This document shows, piece after piece, positions 56,509 to 64,000 of a stretch of DNA of 64,000 bases. The stretch lies in NCBI RefSeq assembly GCF_009906855.1, contig NZ_CP047650.1, positions 992,001 through 1,056,000 of the forward strand. Direction: 5' to 3'. The DNA is from Xylophilus rhododendri (GTDB lineage: Bacteria; Pseudomonadota; Gammaproteobacteria; Burkholderiales; Burkholderiaceae_C). How positions within the stretch are numbered: position 1 is the first letter of the stretch; every line of letters begins with the position of its first letter. The position numbers were made by a program, and so were the translations under genes. The notes under the pieces are model-generated. The model was not told where the DNA came from. It saw nothing but the letters and a program-made list of their open reading frames with translations, and did no database searches.

Positions 56509-56551
56509 GCGCCGGGCCCGGCCGGCTGGCCGGGACATGTCGAAAGCCGCA

Positions 56552-56614
56552 AGCATCGACGGCGCCACGCCGCCCGCCCATGGACTTCGCCGAAACCAGG
56601 CACCGGCAGGCGAA
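56552..56614 (-). promoter_or_regulatory. Perfect PIP/hrpII box before large paralogue E
   Basis: On the minus strand TTCGC (56614-56610), 15 bases, TTCGG (56594-56590), an exact match to the plant-inducible-promoter consensus TTCGB-N15-TTCGB (equal to TTCG-N16-TTCG). A GATGCT hexamer lies 32 bases downstream (56557-56552), at the expected -10 distance; the same hexamer occurs at nearly the same place before gene G. The box sits between the stop of gene F and gene E. Confidence 0.7.
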
Positions 56615-56620
56615 GCCGCA

Positions 56621-59119
56621 TCAGGACGAGGGCGCGGCCGGCGTCCAGGTGGCCCAGCCGGCGCGCGGACGCCGTCCGCGGTGGGCATACAGCTGCGCCG
56701 CGCCCTCGTGCTGGAAATGCCAGCGACCATCCAGCGTCGCGGCCCAGCGGGCGACCGCGCTCCACTTGCGGTCTTCCGCGCGGGCACCGTCCTGATCGTG
56801 CCGGTTGCCCAGCAGCAGTTCGAAGGCGTCGAAGGCCGCGGAGCCGGACGCCGTGCGTTGCGCCGCCAGATGCACGAGCAGCGGCTCGAACACGGGAGTG
56901 CCGAGGTTGTGCGCATTGATTCTGGCGAAGCGCTGCGCCGGCTGCCGCCGGCAGGCGGCCGAGCGGCCATCGGTGAGCAGCCGGATCGCGGCCTGCCGCA
57001 TCGCCGGCGGATCCGCCGGCCGCAGCGAGGCCGGCCAGGCCACGCCGGCCAGCCGGGCCAGCTGCCGCGCCAGGTCCTGCACCTCGGCGGCCCGGGCATA
57101 GGGCGCGATCGAATGCAGGGCGCTGGCCAGCCAGGCCCGCATGTCGTCGGCGCTGGCCTGGCGCTCTTCCTCGGACAGCTTCGTGTAGGCGCGCATGTAG
57201 TCCAGCCGCGCCTGCCGCAGCGACTGCTGGAAGTGCCGGGCCAGCCCGAGCTCGCCCCGCTGCCGGGTGGCCTCGTCTTCCTGCTCCAGGCCTTGCAGGC
57301 GCTGCTCCAGGGCCTGCAGCGCGGCCAGGCCGGTTTCCAGCGGCGCGGCGGGCAGGGCCTGGAAGAAGCGGTCCAGGCCCCTGGTCAGGCAGAACAGGCG
57401 CAGGCCGCCGCTGCTCTGGCGCGCCGTCTGGCCGGCGCAAAAATGCCGGTAGCCGGCATCGGCCAGCGCGGCGCCGGCGGGCCGGTCGGCGGCGGTCCAG
57501 GCGGCGTCGAGCAGCTCGCGCACGGCGCTCAGGCTCAGGCGTGGCGAAGCTTCGTCGCAGCTCTGCACCACGGCGGTCATCGCCCGCAGCAACGCGGATG
57601 CCAGCTCGGCCGTTTCGGCGCGCAGCAGCGGGCGCAGCCGGCGGCCGCCGAGGAAGCCGTGCAGGCAGGCCAGCGCTTCAGCCGGATCGCCCAGGCTGGC
57701 GCGCTGCAGCAGCGGCAGGGCTGCCGCGGCGCGCAGGGGGCCAGACGCGGGGGACGGGCGCGCGGCAGCCGATCGTGCGGGCGGGGCGATGGCCAGGGCG
57801 AGGCGCTGCGGCCGGCGAACCACCGGCACCGCCTGGGCCGGCGGCGTGTCTGTCTCGATGAGCGCCCCGCCGGGTGCCTCGTCCGACACGGCTTGCGGCG
57901 CCCTCTGCTTTTGCCGCACACGGGCGACACGCACAAGCGGCGGCGACGCCGAAGCCTGCGCCCGGCGCCGCGCCGGGTCTTGCGGCCGCCGTTCACCCAG
58001 CCAGTTGCCGAGGCGGTAGACCAGGTTGATCCACTGGCAGAAGAGCGACAGGCTTTGCCGCAGCGACTCGCGCGCGCCCGGGCCCAGCGCCGGCATGCCG
58101 ATCCGCAGCAGCTGCTGGCGCACCGGCGCCAGCGCCTTGCGTACCCCCTCGGGTTCCTGGCGGTCTTCCAGGGAGTTTTCGTGCTCGCAGAGTTCGCGCA
58201 GGACCTTTTCGATGCCACGCAAGCTCGTCTCCACCCAGCCGAGGCACCTCAGCGCCGCCTTGTCGAGGCAATAGCTGGCCACCAGGTCCACCACCTCGTT
58301 GAGCCAGGCCAGCTTCTGGAAGTGGATCGGCGGCGAAGCATCTCCCTGCTGCAGCGCCCGCGCCGTCTCCACCGGGTCCTCCACCGGCACCGGCGGCAGC
58401 GTGGGCGGATCGCTCATGCGCCGGACCACCGGCCAGATCGCATGGAACAGGTTGAGGATGGCGCGCATCTCGCTGTCCTGCAGCGTCGGGTCGGCGGCCT
58501 GCTGGCGCGCTTCGATCAGGGCCAGGGTGGACAGGGCATGCCCGGCCAGGTCGGGCTCTTCCAGGCCGAGCAGCGTCTCCGCCAGGGCGGGCATGCAGGC
58601 GTGCAGCGCCATGCCGATATAGGCGCGCAGGGCGAGCAGGCCCTCCCCTTGCAGCTGCGCCTCGCGCTGCGCGGCCGACGCACGCGCGCCGCTGCGTCCG
58701 CGGCAGTGATCGGCCTTGCGCTGAAGCCGCTCGGCCTCGGGTTCGTGCCGCATGAAATAGCTCATCAGGGCCATGAACAGGCTCAGCGTCTGGAAATCCT
58801 GCCAGTCGGCGGAGCGTGGATGGTCGGCGGGGGCGAGCAATTCGCGAAGGTGGGACTGGTAACCGGCGATGTCCTCGCGGATCGGGGCGGGATACACCTC
58901 CACCGGCGGGCAGGCCATCAGGAAAGCGACCAGCCGCTGGCGCGGCCCCGGCGGCAGCGCGGCGAAGTCGCCGGCGGCGGCTGGGTCGTCCGGCGGCAGC
59001 TCATCGACCCAGCCGCGCCTGTCGGACGGCGGAGATGGCGGCGGCGTTTGCCGGCCATCGCCATGCGGAAAAATGGCACGCAGCGCTTCATGCGTCGATG
59101 GGGATGCGGGGCTGAGCAT
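56621..59119 (-). CDS. Large uncharacterised paralogue F (~832 aa)
   Basis: Second of the three homologues. ATG 59119 (MLSPASPSTHEALRAIF) is preceded by AGGAGG at ideal spacing, which settles the start although the frame is open further upstream. Shared segments with E include LLALRAYIGMALHACMPALA, PVPVEDPVETARALQQGD, RELCEHENSLEDRQEPEGVR, LFCQWINLVYRLGNWL, DDMRAWLASALHSIAPYA, INAHNLGTPVFEPLLVHLAA and DQDGARAEDRKWSAVARWAA. The last residues are GRRPRAGWATWTP. It follows gene G by 14 bases and is surely co-transcribed with it. Mostly helical; function unknown. Confidence 0.88.
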   Translation of the reverse strand: MLSPASPSTHEALRAIFPHGDGRQTPPPSPPSDRRGWVDELPPDDPAAAGDFAALPPGPRQRLVAFLMACPPVEVYPAPIREDIAGYQSHLRELLAPADHPRSADWQDFQTLSLFMALMSYFMRHEPEAERLQRKADHCRGRSGARASAAQREAQLQGEGLLALRAYIGMALHACMPALAETLLGLEEPDLAGHALSTLALIEARQQAADPTLQDSEMRAILNLFHAIWPVVRRMSDPPTLPPVPVEDPVETARALQQGDASPPIHFQKLAWLNEVVDLVASYCLDKAALRCLGWVETSLRGIEKVLRELCEHENSLEDRQEPEGVRKALAPVRQQLLRIGMPALGPGARESLRQSLSLFCQWINLVYRLGNWLGERRPQDPARRRAQASASPPLVRVARVRQKQRAPQAVSDEAPGGALIETDTPPAQAVPVVRRPQRLALAIAPPARSAAARPSPASGPLRAAAALPLLQRASLGDPAEALACLHGFLGGRRLRPLLRAETAELASALLRAMTAVVQSCDEASPRLSLSAVRELLDAAWTAADRPAGAALADAGYRHFCAGQTARQSSGGLRLFCLTRGLDRFFQALPAAPLETGLAALQALEQRLQGLEQEDEATRQRGELGLARHFQQSLRQARLDYMRAYTKLSEEERQASADDMRAWLASALHSIAPYARAAEVQDLARQLARLAGVAWPASLRPADPPAMRQAAIRLLTDGRSAACRRQPAQRFARINAHNLGTPVFEPLLVHLAAQRTASGSAAFDAFELLLGNRHDQDGARAEDRKWSAVARWAATLDGRWHFQHEGAAQLYAHRGRRPRAGWATWTPAAPSS

Positions 59120-59133
59120 GAACCCTCCTGCGT

Positions 59134-61605
59134 TCAACCGTCCCGGGAGGGCTCCACCGGCTCCACCGGCACCCAGCTCGCCCAGTCTTCCCGCGGCCGC
59201 TCGCCCCGGTGGGCATACAGCACCGTTGCGCCCTGCTGCTGGAAACACCAGTGCCGGGATTGCGACGCCGCCCAGCGCGCCACCGCATGCCATTTGCGGT
59301 CTTCGGCGCGGGCGCCGTCGTCCTCCTGCCGCTTGCCGAGCTGCATGTCGATGGCGCTGAAGGCCGGGCCGCCCGAGTCCAGCCGCTGCTCCTGCAGGTG
59401 CTGCAGCAGGGCCAGGAACAGCGGCGTGTGCAGCTTGCGGGCATCGATGCCCACCCAGCGCCGCTTCTTGTCGATGCGGCAGGCCGCGCTGCCGCCCGCC
59501 GTCAGCAGATGCAGGGCGGCGGTCCGCATATTGGCCGGCGCGGCCGAGGCGCCGACCGCCCGCACCGCGGCGGCCCAGGCCAGGTCCAGCAGTCCGGCCA
59601 GCCGGTCCACCAGCGAGCGCACCGCCGGCTCTCCGGCGAAAGGCGCCACCGCATGGGCAAGGCCGGCCAGCCAGGCGGGCAGGTCCGGGGCGCTGTCTTC
59701 GCGCTGGTCTTCCGGCGAGCCGGCACCGCCGCCCCTGTCGTCCAGCCGCCGCTGGCGGATGGCGCGCGGCAGGTCTTCGGACAGCGGCGACCCGTTGCGC
59801 TGGACGGCCTGTTCGTCCTCGACGGCCTGCAGCGCCAGGCGGCGCTCCAGCACACACAGCACGGCACGGGCGGTTTCCGGATGGGCGGCGGGAATGGCCT
59901 GGAACAGGCGCTCCAGCCCGCCGGCCAGGCAAAACAGGCGGAAGGCCGAGGGGCACTCCTGGGGATGCGGGCCGGTGGCCAGATGGCGGAACACGCCTTC
60001 GACCAGGGCCTGGCCCGCTGCCGCATCCGCGGCGTGCCAGCCAACATCGAGCAGTTCACGGATCGCCATGAAACCGAGCTGCGGCGTGCCGGTTTCGCAG
60101 GCTTGCACCAGCGCGTGCAGCGTCTGGAGCAGCTGCGTGGCCAGGGGCGCCGGCAGGCCCCGCATGGTGGCGCGCATGCGGCGTCCCTGCAGGAAATCGC
60201 CGAGCGCGCCCACCGCCGCCTGCGGGCCTTCCAGCGCCGCGGCCTGCAGCAGGGGCAGCGCGTCGGCCGGCGACATGTCGCGTGTGGAGCGCGATGCGGG
60301 CACCGACGGGCGCGGCGGCGCCGGCATCGCGGCGCGCATGACACGCGGGGCAGGCCCGGGACGGGCGGCTGCCGGCGGCTGCGGCGCGGCCTCCATGTTT
60401 TCCAGCGGCCCGTCGAGGCCATGACCCACCGGCCCGTCGGGGCCATGCCCCTTCAGCCAGGCCAGCAGATCGGCCATGCCGGTGCACCAGACCTGCAGCG
60501 CCTGCAGCAGCGTCGCATCGATGTTCTGCCCCGGCTTCGGGCCCTGGTCGACGATGCTCTGCAGCCAGCCCCGCACCGGCGCGATGCGACTCCAGATGCG
60601 GGCGGGCCGGGCACGGCCGGCCAGGCAACAGACGTGGATGCACATGTCCTGCGCGGTGGCCTCGGTGGTGGCCATCGCCTCCTGCACCCAGGCGAAGGCA
60701 TGGCGCATCGAGACCGTCGTGCAGTAGCGCACCAGGCAGCAGACGGCGCCGCGCAGCCATGCGGCCCTTTCGAACTGGAGCATGCAGGCCCGGTAATCGC
60801 CCGGCAGCGGCATCCCGCGTGCCGACTGGTCGGCCGGGCCGAAATCGGGCGGCTCGGTCCAGCCCTGCGGAACGGCATGGCGCAGCATGACGGCACGGAT
60901 GGCGCATCCCATCAGCATCCACTGCGCCTGGTGGCGCCTGCGCGGCGGCTCGCCGCACAGCCGGCCGCCCGGCTCCAGCAGCGCCCGGCCTTCCTGCACG
61001 AAGGCGGCCACGTCCCATTCCCGCAGCTCCTCCAGCACCTGCTGGGTGAGCGGCAGCAGTTCGACGATGGCGATATGCAGGTAGCAACTCAGCGCCTGCA
61101 GGACCGTGCGCAGGCGCTCGACTTCCTGTACCGATGGCGGCGGCGTCGGCGCCCGGCCGCGGCGCGGGCAGTGCTGCGTCGGCTGCTCGGCCTGCAGCAA
61201 GGCCGTGTCGCGCATGCGCAGCTCCTGCGCAAGGCAGGGAATCAGGAACAGCACCTTCAAGGAGCGGTATGGCTCCTGCGGCGCCGCTGCGTCGGCCAAT
61301 GCAGCCGTCGAGGCCAGCATCTCCTGGAACAGTTGCAGGAACTGCCGGAGTTCCGCCGGGTAATAGCCCGCACTCACGCGGCTGGCGGAGAAATTCCGCA
61401 GCCTCTGCCACGGCAACGGGGGCGGCGACGGCAGCGCGAAATCCGGCTCGCCTGGATCCATCGGCAGGGCGCGCATCCTGGCCGGATCGATAGTGGCCAG
61501 CAGCACCGCCCCTTTGGGTGCCAGGCCGCATCGATCGGCATGCCGGGCGGTGTGACGCAAAACCTGCGGGGGATGGAACCTGACGGGGGACGCTGGAAAT
61601 GCCAT
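59134..61605 (-). CDS. Large uncharacterised paralogue G (~823 aa), PIP-box controlled
   Basis: First of the three homologues. It starts at ATG 61605 (MAFPASPVRFHPPQVLRHTA), with a Ser/Pro-rich leader. The N-terminal domain is more divergent than in E and F and Cys-rich (CIHVCCLAGRARPARIWS). The C-terminal half keeps the family landmarks: LQAAALEGPQAAVGALGDFL, GFMAIRELLDVGWHAA, RLFCLAGGLERLFQAIPAA, DLPAWLAGLAHAVAPFA, IDARKLHTPLFLALLQHLQE, QEDDGARAEDRKWHAVARWA and ERPREDWASWVP. Three-copy, ~830-residue, PIP-controlled proteins recall the HLK (RipH)/XopP effector group, but I could not confirm similarity. Confidence 0.87.
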   Translation of the reverse strand: MAFPASPVRFHPPQVLRHTARHADRCGLAPKGAVLLATIDPARMRALPMDPGEPDFALPSPPPLPWQRLRNFSASRVSAGYYPAELRQFLQLFQEMLASTAALADAAAPQEPYRSLKVLFLIPCLAQELRMRDTALLQAEQPTQHCPRRGRAPTPPPSVQEVERLRTVLQALSCYLHIAIVELLPLTQQVLEELREWDVAAFVQEGRALLEPGGRLCGEPPRRRHQAQWMLMGCAIRAVMLRHAVPQGWTEPPDFGPADQSARGMPLPGDYRACMLQFERAAWLRGAVCCLVRYCTTVSMRHAFAWVQEAMATTEATAQDMCIHVCCLAGRARPARIWSRIAPVRGWLQSIVDQGPKPGQNIDATLLQALQVWCTGMADLLAWLKGHGPDGPVGHGLDGPLENMEAAPQPPAAARPGPAPRVMRAAMPAPPRPSVPASRSTRDMSPADALPLLQAAALEGPQAAVGALGDFLQGRRMRATMRGLPAPLATQLLQTLHALVQACETGTPQLGFMAIRELLDVGWHAADAAAGQALVEGVFRHLATGPHPQECPSAFRLFCLAGGLERLFQAIPAAHPETARAVLCVLERRLALQAVEDEQAVQRNGSPLSEDLPRAIRQRRLDDRGGGAGSPEDQREDSAPDLPAWLAGLAHAVAPFAGEPAVRSLVDRLAGLLDLAWAAAVRAVGASAAPANMRTAALHLLTAGGSAACRIDKKRRWVGIDARKLHTPLFLALLQHLQEQRLDSGGPAFSAIDMQLGKRQEDDGARAEDRKWHAVARWAASQSRHWCFQQQGATVLYAHRGERPREDWASWVPVEPVEPSRDG

Positions 61606-61637
61606 GGACGGAGCACTGCGAAAGACGAGGTGCCATC

Positions 61638-61699
61638 AGCATCCCGCCCCGCCGGCCCGCCGCCCATCGGGCCCCCGAACACCCGCCCGAGGGCGCGAA
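61638..61699 (-). promoter_or_regulatory. Perfect PIP/hrpII box before large paralogue G
   Basis: On the minus strand TTCGC (61699-61695), 15 bases, TTCGG (61679-61675): the same arms and spacing as before gene E. A GATGCT hexamer follows 31 bases downstream (61643-61638), leaving a leader of about 26 bases to the ATG at 61605. The box lies in the 125-base gap after the esterase gene. Confidence 0.7.
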
Positions 61700-61730
61700 A
61701 CTGCCGCCCGGCGGCCGCGCGCCCGGGTCT

Positions 61731-62780
61731 TTAGTTGCCGAAGGATGCCCGCAGGCGCTCGGCCGCGAAGGCCTGGGCCTGGCGCGCCTTTTCCAGCACG
61801 GCGGCGGCGCCGAAGAATTCGTGGGCCACACCCTCGTATTCGCGCCGCTCCACCTCCACGCCGGCATCTTCCAGCGCATCGAGCAGCTTGGCGCCGTCGC
61901 TGCGCAGCGGGTCGAGCCGGGCGTTGACGATGGTCACCGGCGGCAGGCCCTTGAGGTCGGCGTCGATCAGCTGCAGGCGGGTGTCCTTCAGGTCTTCCGG
62001 CGAACGCACCAGGTGGTCCACGAACCACTTCACCATGGCGCGGTTGAGCGGCTTGGCGATGGCGTTTTCCAGATAGGACTCGGTGTTGAGGCTGGTCTGC
62101 GTGACCGGGTAGACCGACAGCACATGCACCGGCCGCTGCAGGCCGGCCTCGCATGCGGCGATGGCGGTGGCCATGGCCAGGTTGCCGCCGGCGCTTTCGC
62201 CGGCCAGGGCCACGCGTGCGGGATCGCCCTGGATGGAAGCGGCATGCTGCAGTGTCCAGCGGTAGGCGGCCAGGGCATCGTCCCAGGCGGCGGGGAACCT
62301 GTGTTCCGGCGCCTGGCGGTAATCCACCGACACCACCACCGCGCGCGCCTGCGCGGCCAGGCCGCGGGCGCCGGCGTCATAGACATCCTTGTCGGCGATC
62401 ACCCAGCCGCCGCCGTGGAAGTAGACGATCACCGGAAAGGGGCCGCTGCCCTCGGGCGTGAAGATGCGGGCGGGCAGGCTGCCGGCGGCGCCGTCCAGCG
62501 TGGTGTCGTGCGAACGCACGCCGGGCACCAGCTGTTCGGGCTCGGTCGGCCGGCCCTGCTGGCGCAGCAGCGTCTTGACCGCGTCGGCCGCGGTGGGCTG
62601 GCGGCGCGCTTCGGGTACGTCGAGTTTCTCGATCGCCTTGGGATGCAGGCTCTCGTGGGCCTTGGCCAGGGCCAGCTGGTCATCGTCCGCGCGCATGGCG
62701 GCGACCGCGTTGGACAGGGCATTGATCACCGGGTTGGGTTCGCCGTGGTGGTCCTTCTTGTCGAAATCTTCTTCGCTCAT
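61731..62780 (-). CDS. Alpha/beta hydrolase, hormone-sensitive-lipase family esterase
   Basis: Cytoplasmic carboxylesterase of 349 aa. The HSL-family oxyanion motif is VIVYFHGGGWVIADKDVYD (HGGGW at about residue 128), and the catalytic serine is in LAGESAGGNLAMA (GESAGG, about 200). The acid and histidine fit NARLDPLRSDG and EGVAHEFFGA. An N-terminal extension of about 100 residues (MSEEDFDKKDHHGEPNPVIN) precedes the fold. The start ATG 62780 has AGGAGC six bases before it. Natural substrate unknown. Confidence 0.92.
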   Translation of the reverse strand: MSEEDFDKKDHHGEPNPVINALSNAVAAMRADDDQLALAKAHESLHPKAIEKLDVPEARRQPTAADAVKTLLRQQGRPTEPEQLVPGVRSHDTTLDGAAGSLPARIFTPEGSGPFPVIVYFHGGGWVIADKDVYDAGARGLAAQARAVVVSVDYRQAPEHRFPAAWDDALAAYRWTLQHAASIQGDPARVALAGESAGGNLAMATAIAACEAGLQRPVHVLSVYPVTQTSLNTESYLENAIAKPLNRAMVKWFVDHLVRSPEDLKDTRLQLIDADLKGLPPVTIVNARLDPLRSDGAKLLDALEDAGVEVERREYEGVAHEFFGAAAVLEKARQAQAFAAERLRASFGN

Positions 62781-62912
62781 GGACAGCTCCTGGAGGTGTG
62801 GGCGCCGACCGGGGTGGTCGGCCATGCCCTCACCTTCCGGGCTGCGGCGGACCGCTGCTGTCGGACGGCTGCCCGAGGCACGGTACGCGGGCGTATGCCG
62901 CGACCGCCGGTC

Positions 62913-63125
62913 TCAGTAGCGGCTGGCCGGCGAGCGGCCGTTGCCCTTGCGAAAGCCGCTGCTGGGCACGCCGGCCGGATCGTTGCGCCGGGCCAGCTTC
63001 AGCCGGGCGGCCGCCTCCCGCACCAGCACCCGCAGGTTGCTCGCGGATTCGGCCAGCAGGACGGAGTCCTGGAAATCGCCGGTCGGCGTCTTGGCCGGCG
63101 GCGGCGCTGTCTTGTTTTTGGGCAT
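62913..63125 (-). CDS. Small basic hypothetical protein
   Basis: A 70-aa protein (MPKNKTAPPPAKTPTGDFQD...) with a Lys/Pro-rich start, a helix-forming centre (SVLLAESASNLRVLVREAAA) and a basic tail ending GNGRSPASRY. It has no recognised domain. Acceptance rests on normal codon use and a plausible gap between the glgA and esterase genes. The opposite strand is also open here, so a false call is possible. Confidence 0.5.
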   Translation of the reverse strand: MPKNKTAPPPAKTPTGDFQDSVLLAESASNLRVLVREAAARLKLARRNDPAGVPSSGFRKGNGRSPASRY

Positions 63126-63199
63126 GCGGTTCGGTCCGGGGAGTGGGGGCAAACCTCAATACGCCCCAAACTGGCGCGCGGATTCAAACCCGCACGAAT

Positions 63200-64000
63200 T
63201 CAGGTGTCCGATGCGCCGATCTGGGGCCGCAGGTTGCGGTAGAGGGCGTCGTAGGCCCGGGCGCTGTCCTGCCAGCCGAAGCCGCCGCGCATGCCGTTGT
63301 GCTGCAGCGCCTGCCAGATGCGTTTGTCGGCGAAGGCCGAGCGCAGACGCTCCAGCCCCAGCAGCAGCGCGCCGGGCGTGGCCTGCGGCATGACCACGCC
63401 GGTGGCGCGGTCCACGCCGGCGGTCAGGTCGACCACCGAATCGGCCAGGCCGCCGGTGGCATGCACCAGCGGCACCGTGCCGTAGAGCTGGCTGTACATC
63501 TGGTTCAGGCCGCAGGGCTCGAAACGCGAGGGCATCAGGAAGGCGTCGGCGCCGGCCTCGATGCGGTGGGCCTGGCTTTCCGAGAAACCGATGTTGATGC
63601 TCACCTGCTGCGGATGGGCCAGCGCGGCGGCGGTCAGCGCCTGCTGCAGCGCCTGGTCGCCCTGGCCCAGCACCACCAGTTGGGTGCCCTGCTCCACGAT
63701 CCAGGGCAGGGCCTCCACCACCAGGTCGATGCCTTTTTGCGGCGTCAGCCGGCCGACCAGGGCCAGCAGCAGCACATCGGGCCGCTCGGTCAGGCCGAAC
63801 TCGCGCTGCAGCGCGGCCTTGCAGACGGCCTTGCCGCCCATGCTGGCGGGGCTGTAGTTCTGCGGCAGCAGGGTGTCGGTGGCGGGGTTCCAGATATCGG
63901 TGTCCACGCCGTTCAGGATGCCGTGCAGGCGGCTGGCCCGCGCCTGCAGCACGCCCTGCAGGCCCATGCCCAGGGCCTCGGTCTGGATCTCGCGGGCATA
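63200..64000 (-). CDS. glgA: Glycogen synthase GlgA, N-terminus beyond the window edge
   Basis: ADP-glucose-dependent starch/glycogen synthase (GT5). Only the C-terminal 266 codons are visible. They contain LHGILNGVDTDIWNPATD, LLALVGRLTPQKGIDLVVEA, LVVLGQGD and MPSRFEPCGLNQMYSQLYGT, the GT-B acceptor/donor loop with the conserved E of EPCG. The sequence GTVPLVHATGGLADSVVDL follows. The end (AYDALYRNLRPQIGASDT) is typical. It is read towards the small hypothetical gene and the esterase. Confidence 0.95.
   Translation of the reverse strand, partial: YAREIQTEALGMGLQGVLQARASRLHGILNGVDTDIWNPATDTLLPQNYSPASMGGKAVCKAALQREFGLTERPDVLLLALVGRLTPQKGIDLVVEALPWIVEQGTQLVVLGQGDQALQQALTAAALAHPQQVSINIGFSESQAHRIEAGADAFLMPSRFEPCGLNQMYSQLYGTVPLVHATGGLADSVVDLTAGVDRATGVVMPQATPGALLLGLERLRSAFADKRIWQALQHNGMRGGFGWQDSARAYDALYRNLRPQIGASDT

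Overview
The window is high-GC DNA (about 68-70% by eye) from a betaproteobacterium of the order Burkholderiales, most like the Comamonadaceae (Acidovorax, Variovorax, Xylophilus type). The grounds are a Bug/TctC-type solute receptor, gene neighbourhoods such as tsaE-amiC, an endonuclease-type MutL, and Comamonadaceae-style intergenic repeats. I could not search a database, so genus and protein names rest on motifs recognised by eye.

Layout. 1-15.2 kb is mostly housekeeping: xerD (cut by the edge), a TctC-like receptor, an AEC permease, queG, tsaE-amiC, a glycine-zipper lipoprotein, a DedA protein, mutL, a lipoprotein hydrolase, miaA, and an AttEFGH-like ABC operon with a fused permease. A 0.58-kb element with long inverted-repeat arms lies at 15.2-15.8 kb between convergent genes. 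15.8-20.6 kb is a complete branched-chain amino-acid type ABC operon (livG-F-K-H-M). 20.8-21.7 kb holds a CsbD stress protein and a secreted Cys-repeat protein. 21.8-26.4 kb holds the ergothioneine pair egtB-egtD, an MFS transporter and a divergent AraC-type regulator.

26.5-45.9 kb is an accessory locus dominated by a giant YD-repeat (Rhs-type) gene of about 5,450 codons. About 15 tandem Ig-like modules sit inside its YD shell. A LysM domain, an Ala/Gly-rich hydrophobic linker and a C-terminal GH24 (T4-type) lysozyme domain follow. The gene has one apparent frameshift at a C5 run near 39.1 kb. From about 41.8 to 46.0 kb base composition falls sharply. This AT-rich stretch encodes the lysozyme tip and four small proteins with signal peptides or probable ones, the first overlapping the toxin stop. 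It reads as a polymorphic toxin whose peptidoglycan-cutting tip and periplasmic immunity set were acquired together.

46.2-64 kb starts with kup and ends with clpB, an esterase and glgA (cut by the edge). Between them are two uncharacterised paralogous families: four small genes on the + strand (48.2-51.0 kb) and three ~830-residue genes on the - strand (54.0-61.6 kb). Perfect PIP/hrpII-type boxes (TTCGC-N15-TTCGG) precede two of the large genes. A related box (TTCGB-N16-TTCGB) with the same hexamer at the same spacing precedes two of the small ones. This suggests a regulon under an HrpX/HrpB-type activator, possibly type III secreted proteins; no secretion apparatus lies in the window. This set and the Rhs-lysozyme locus are the two most novel parts.
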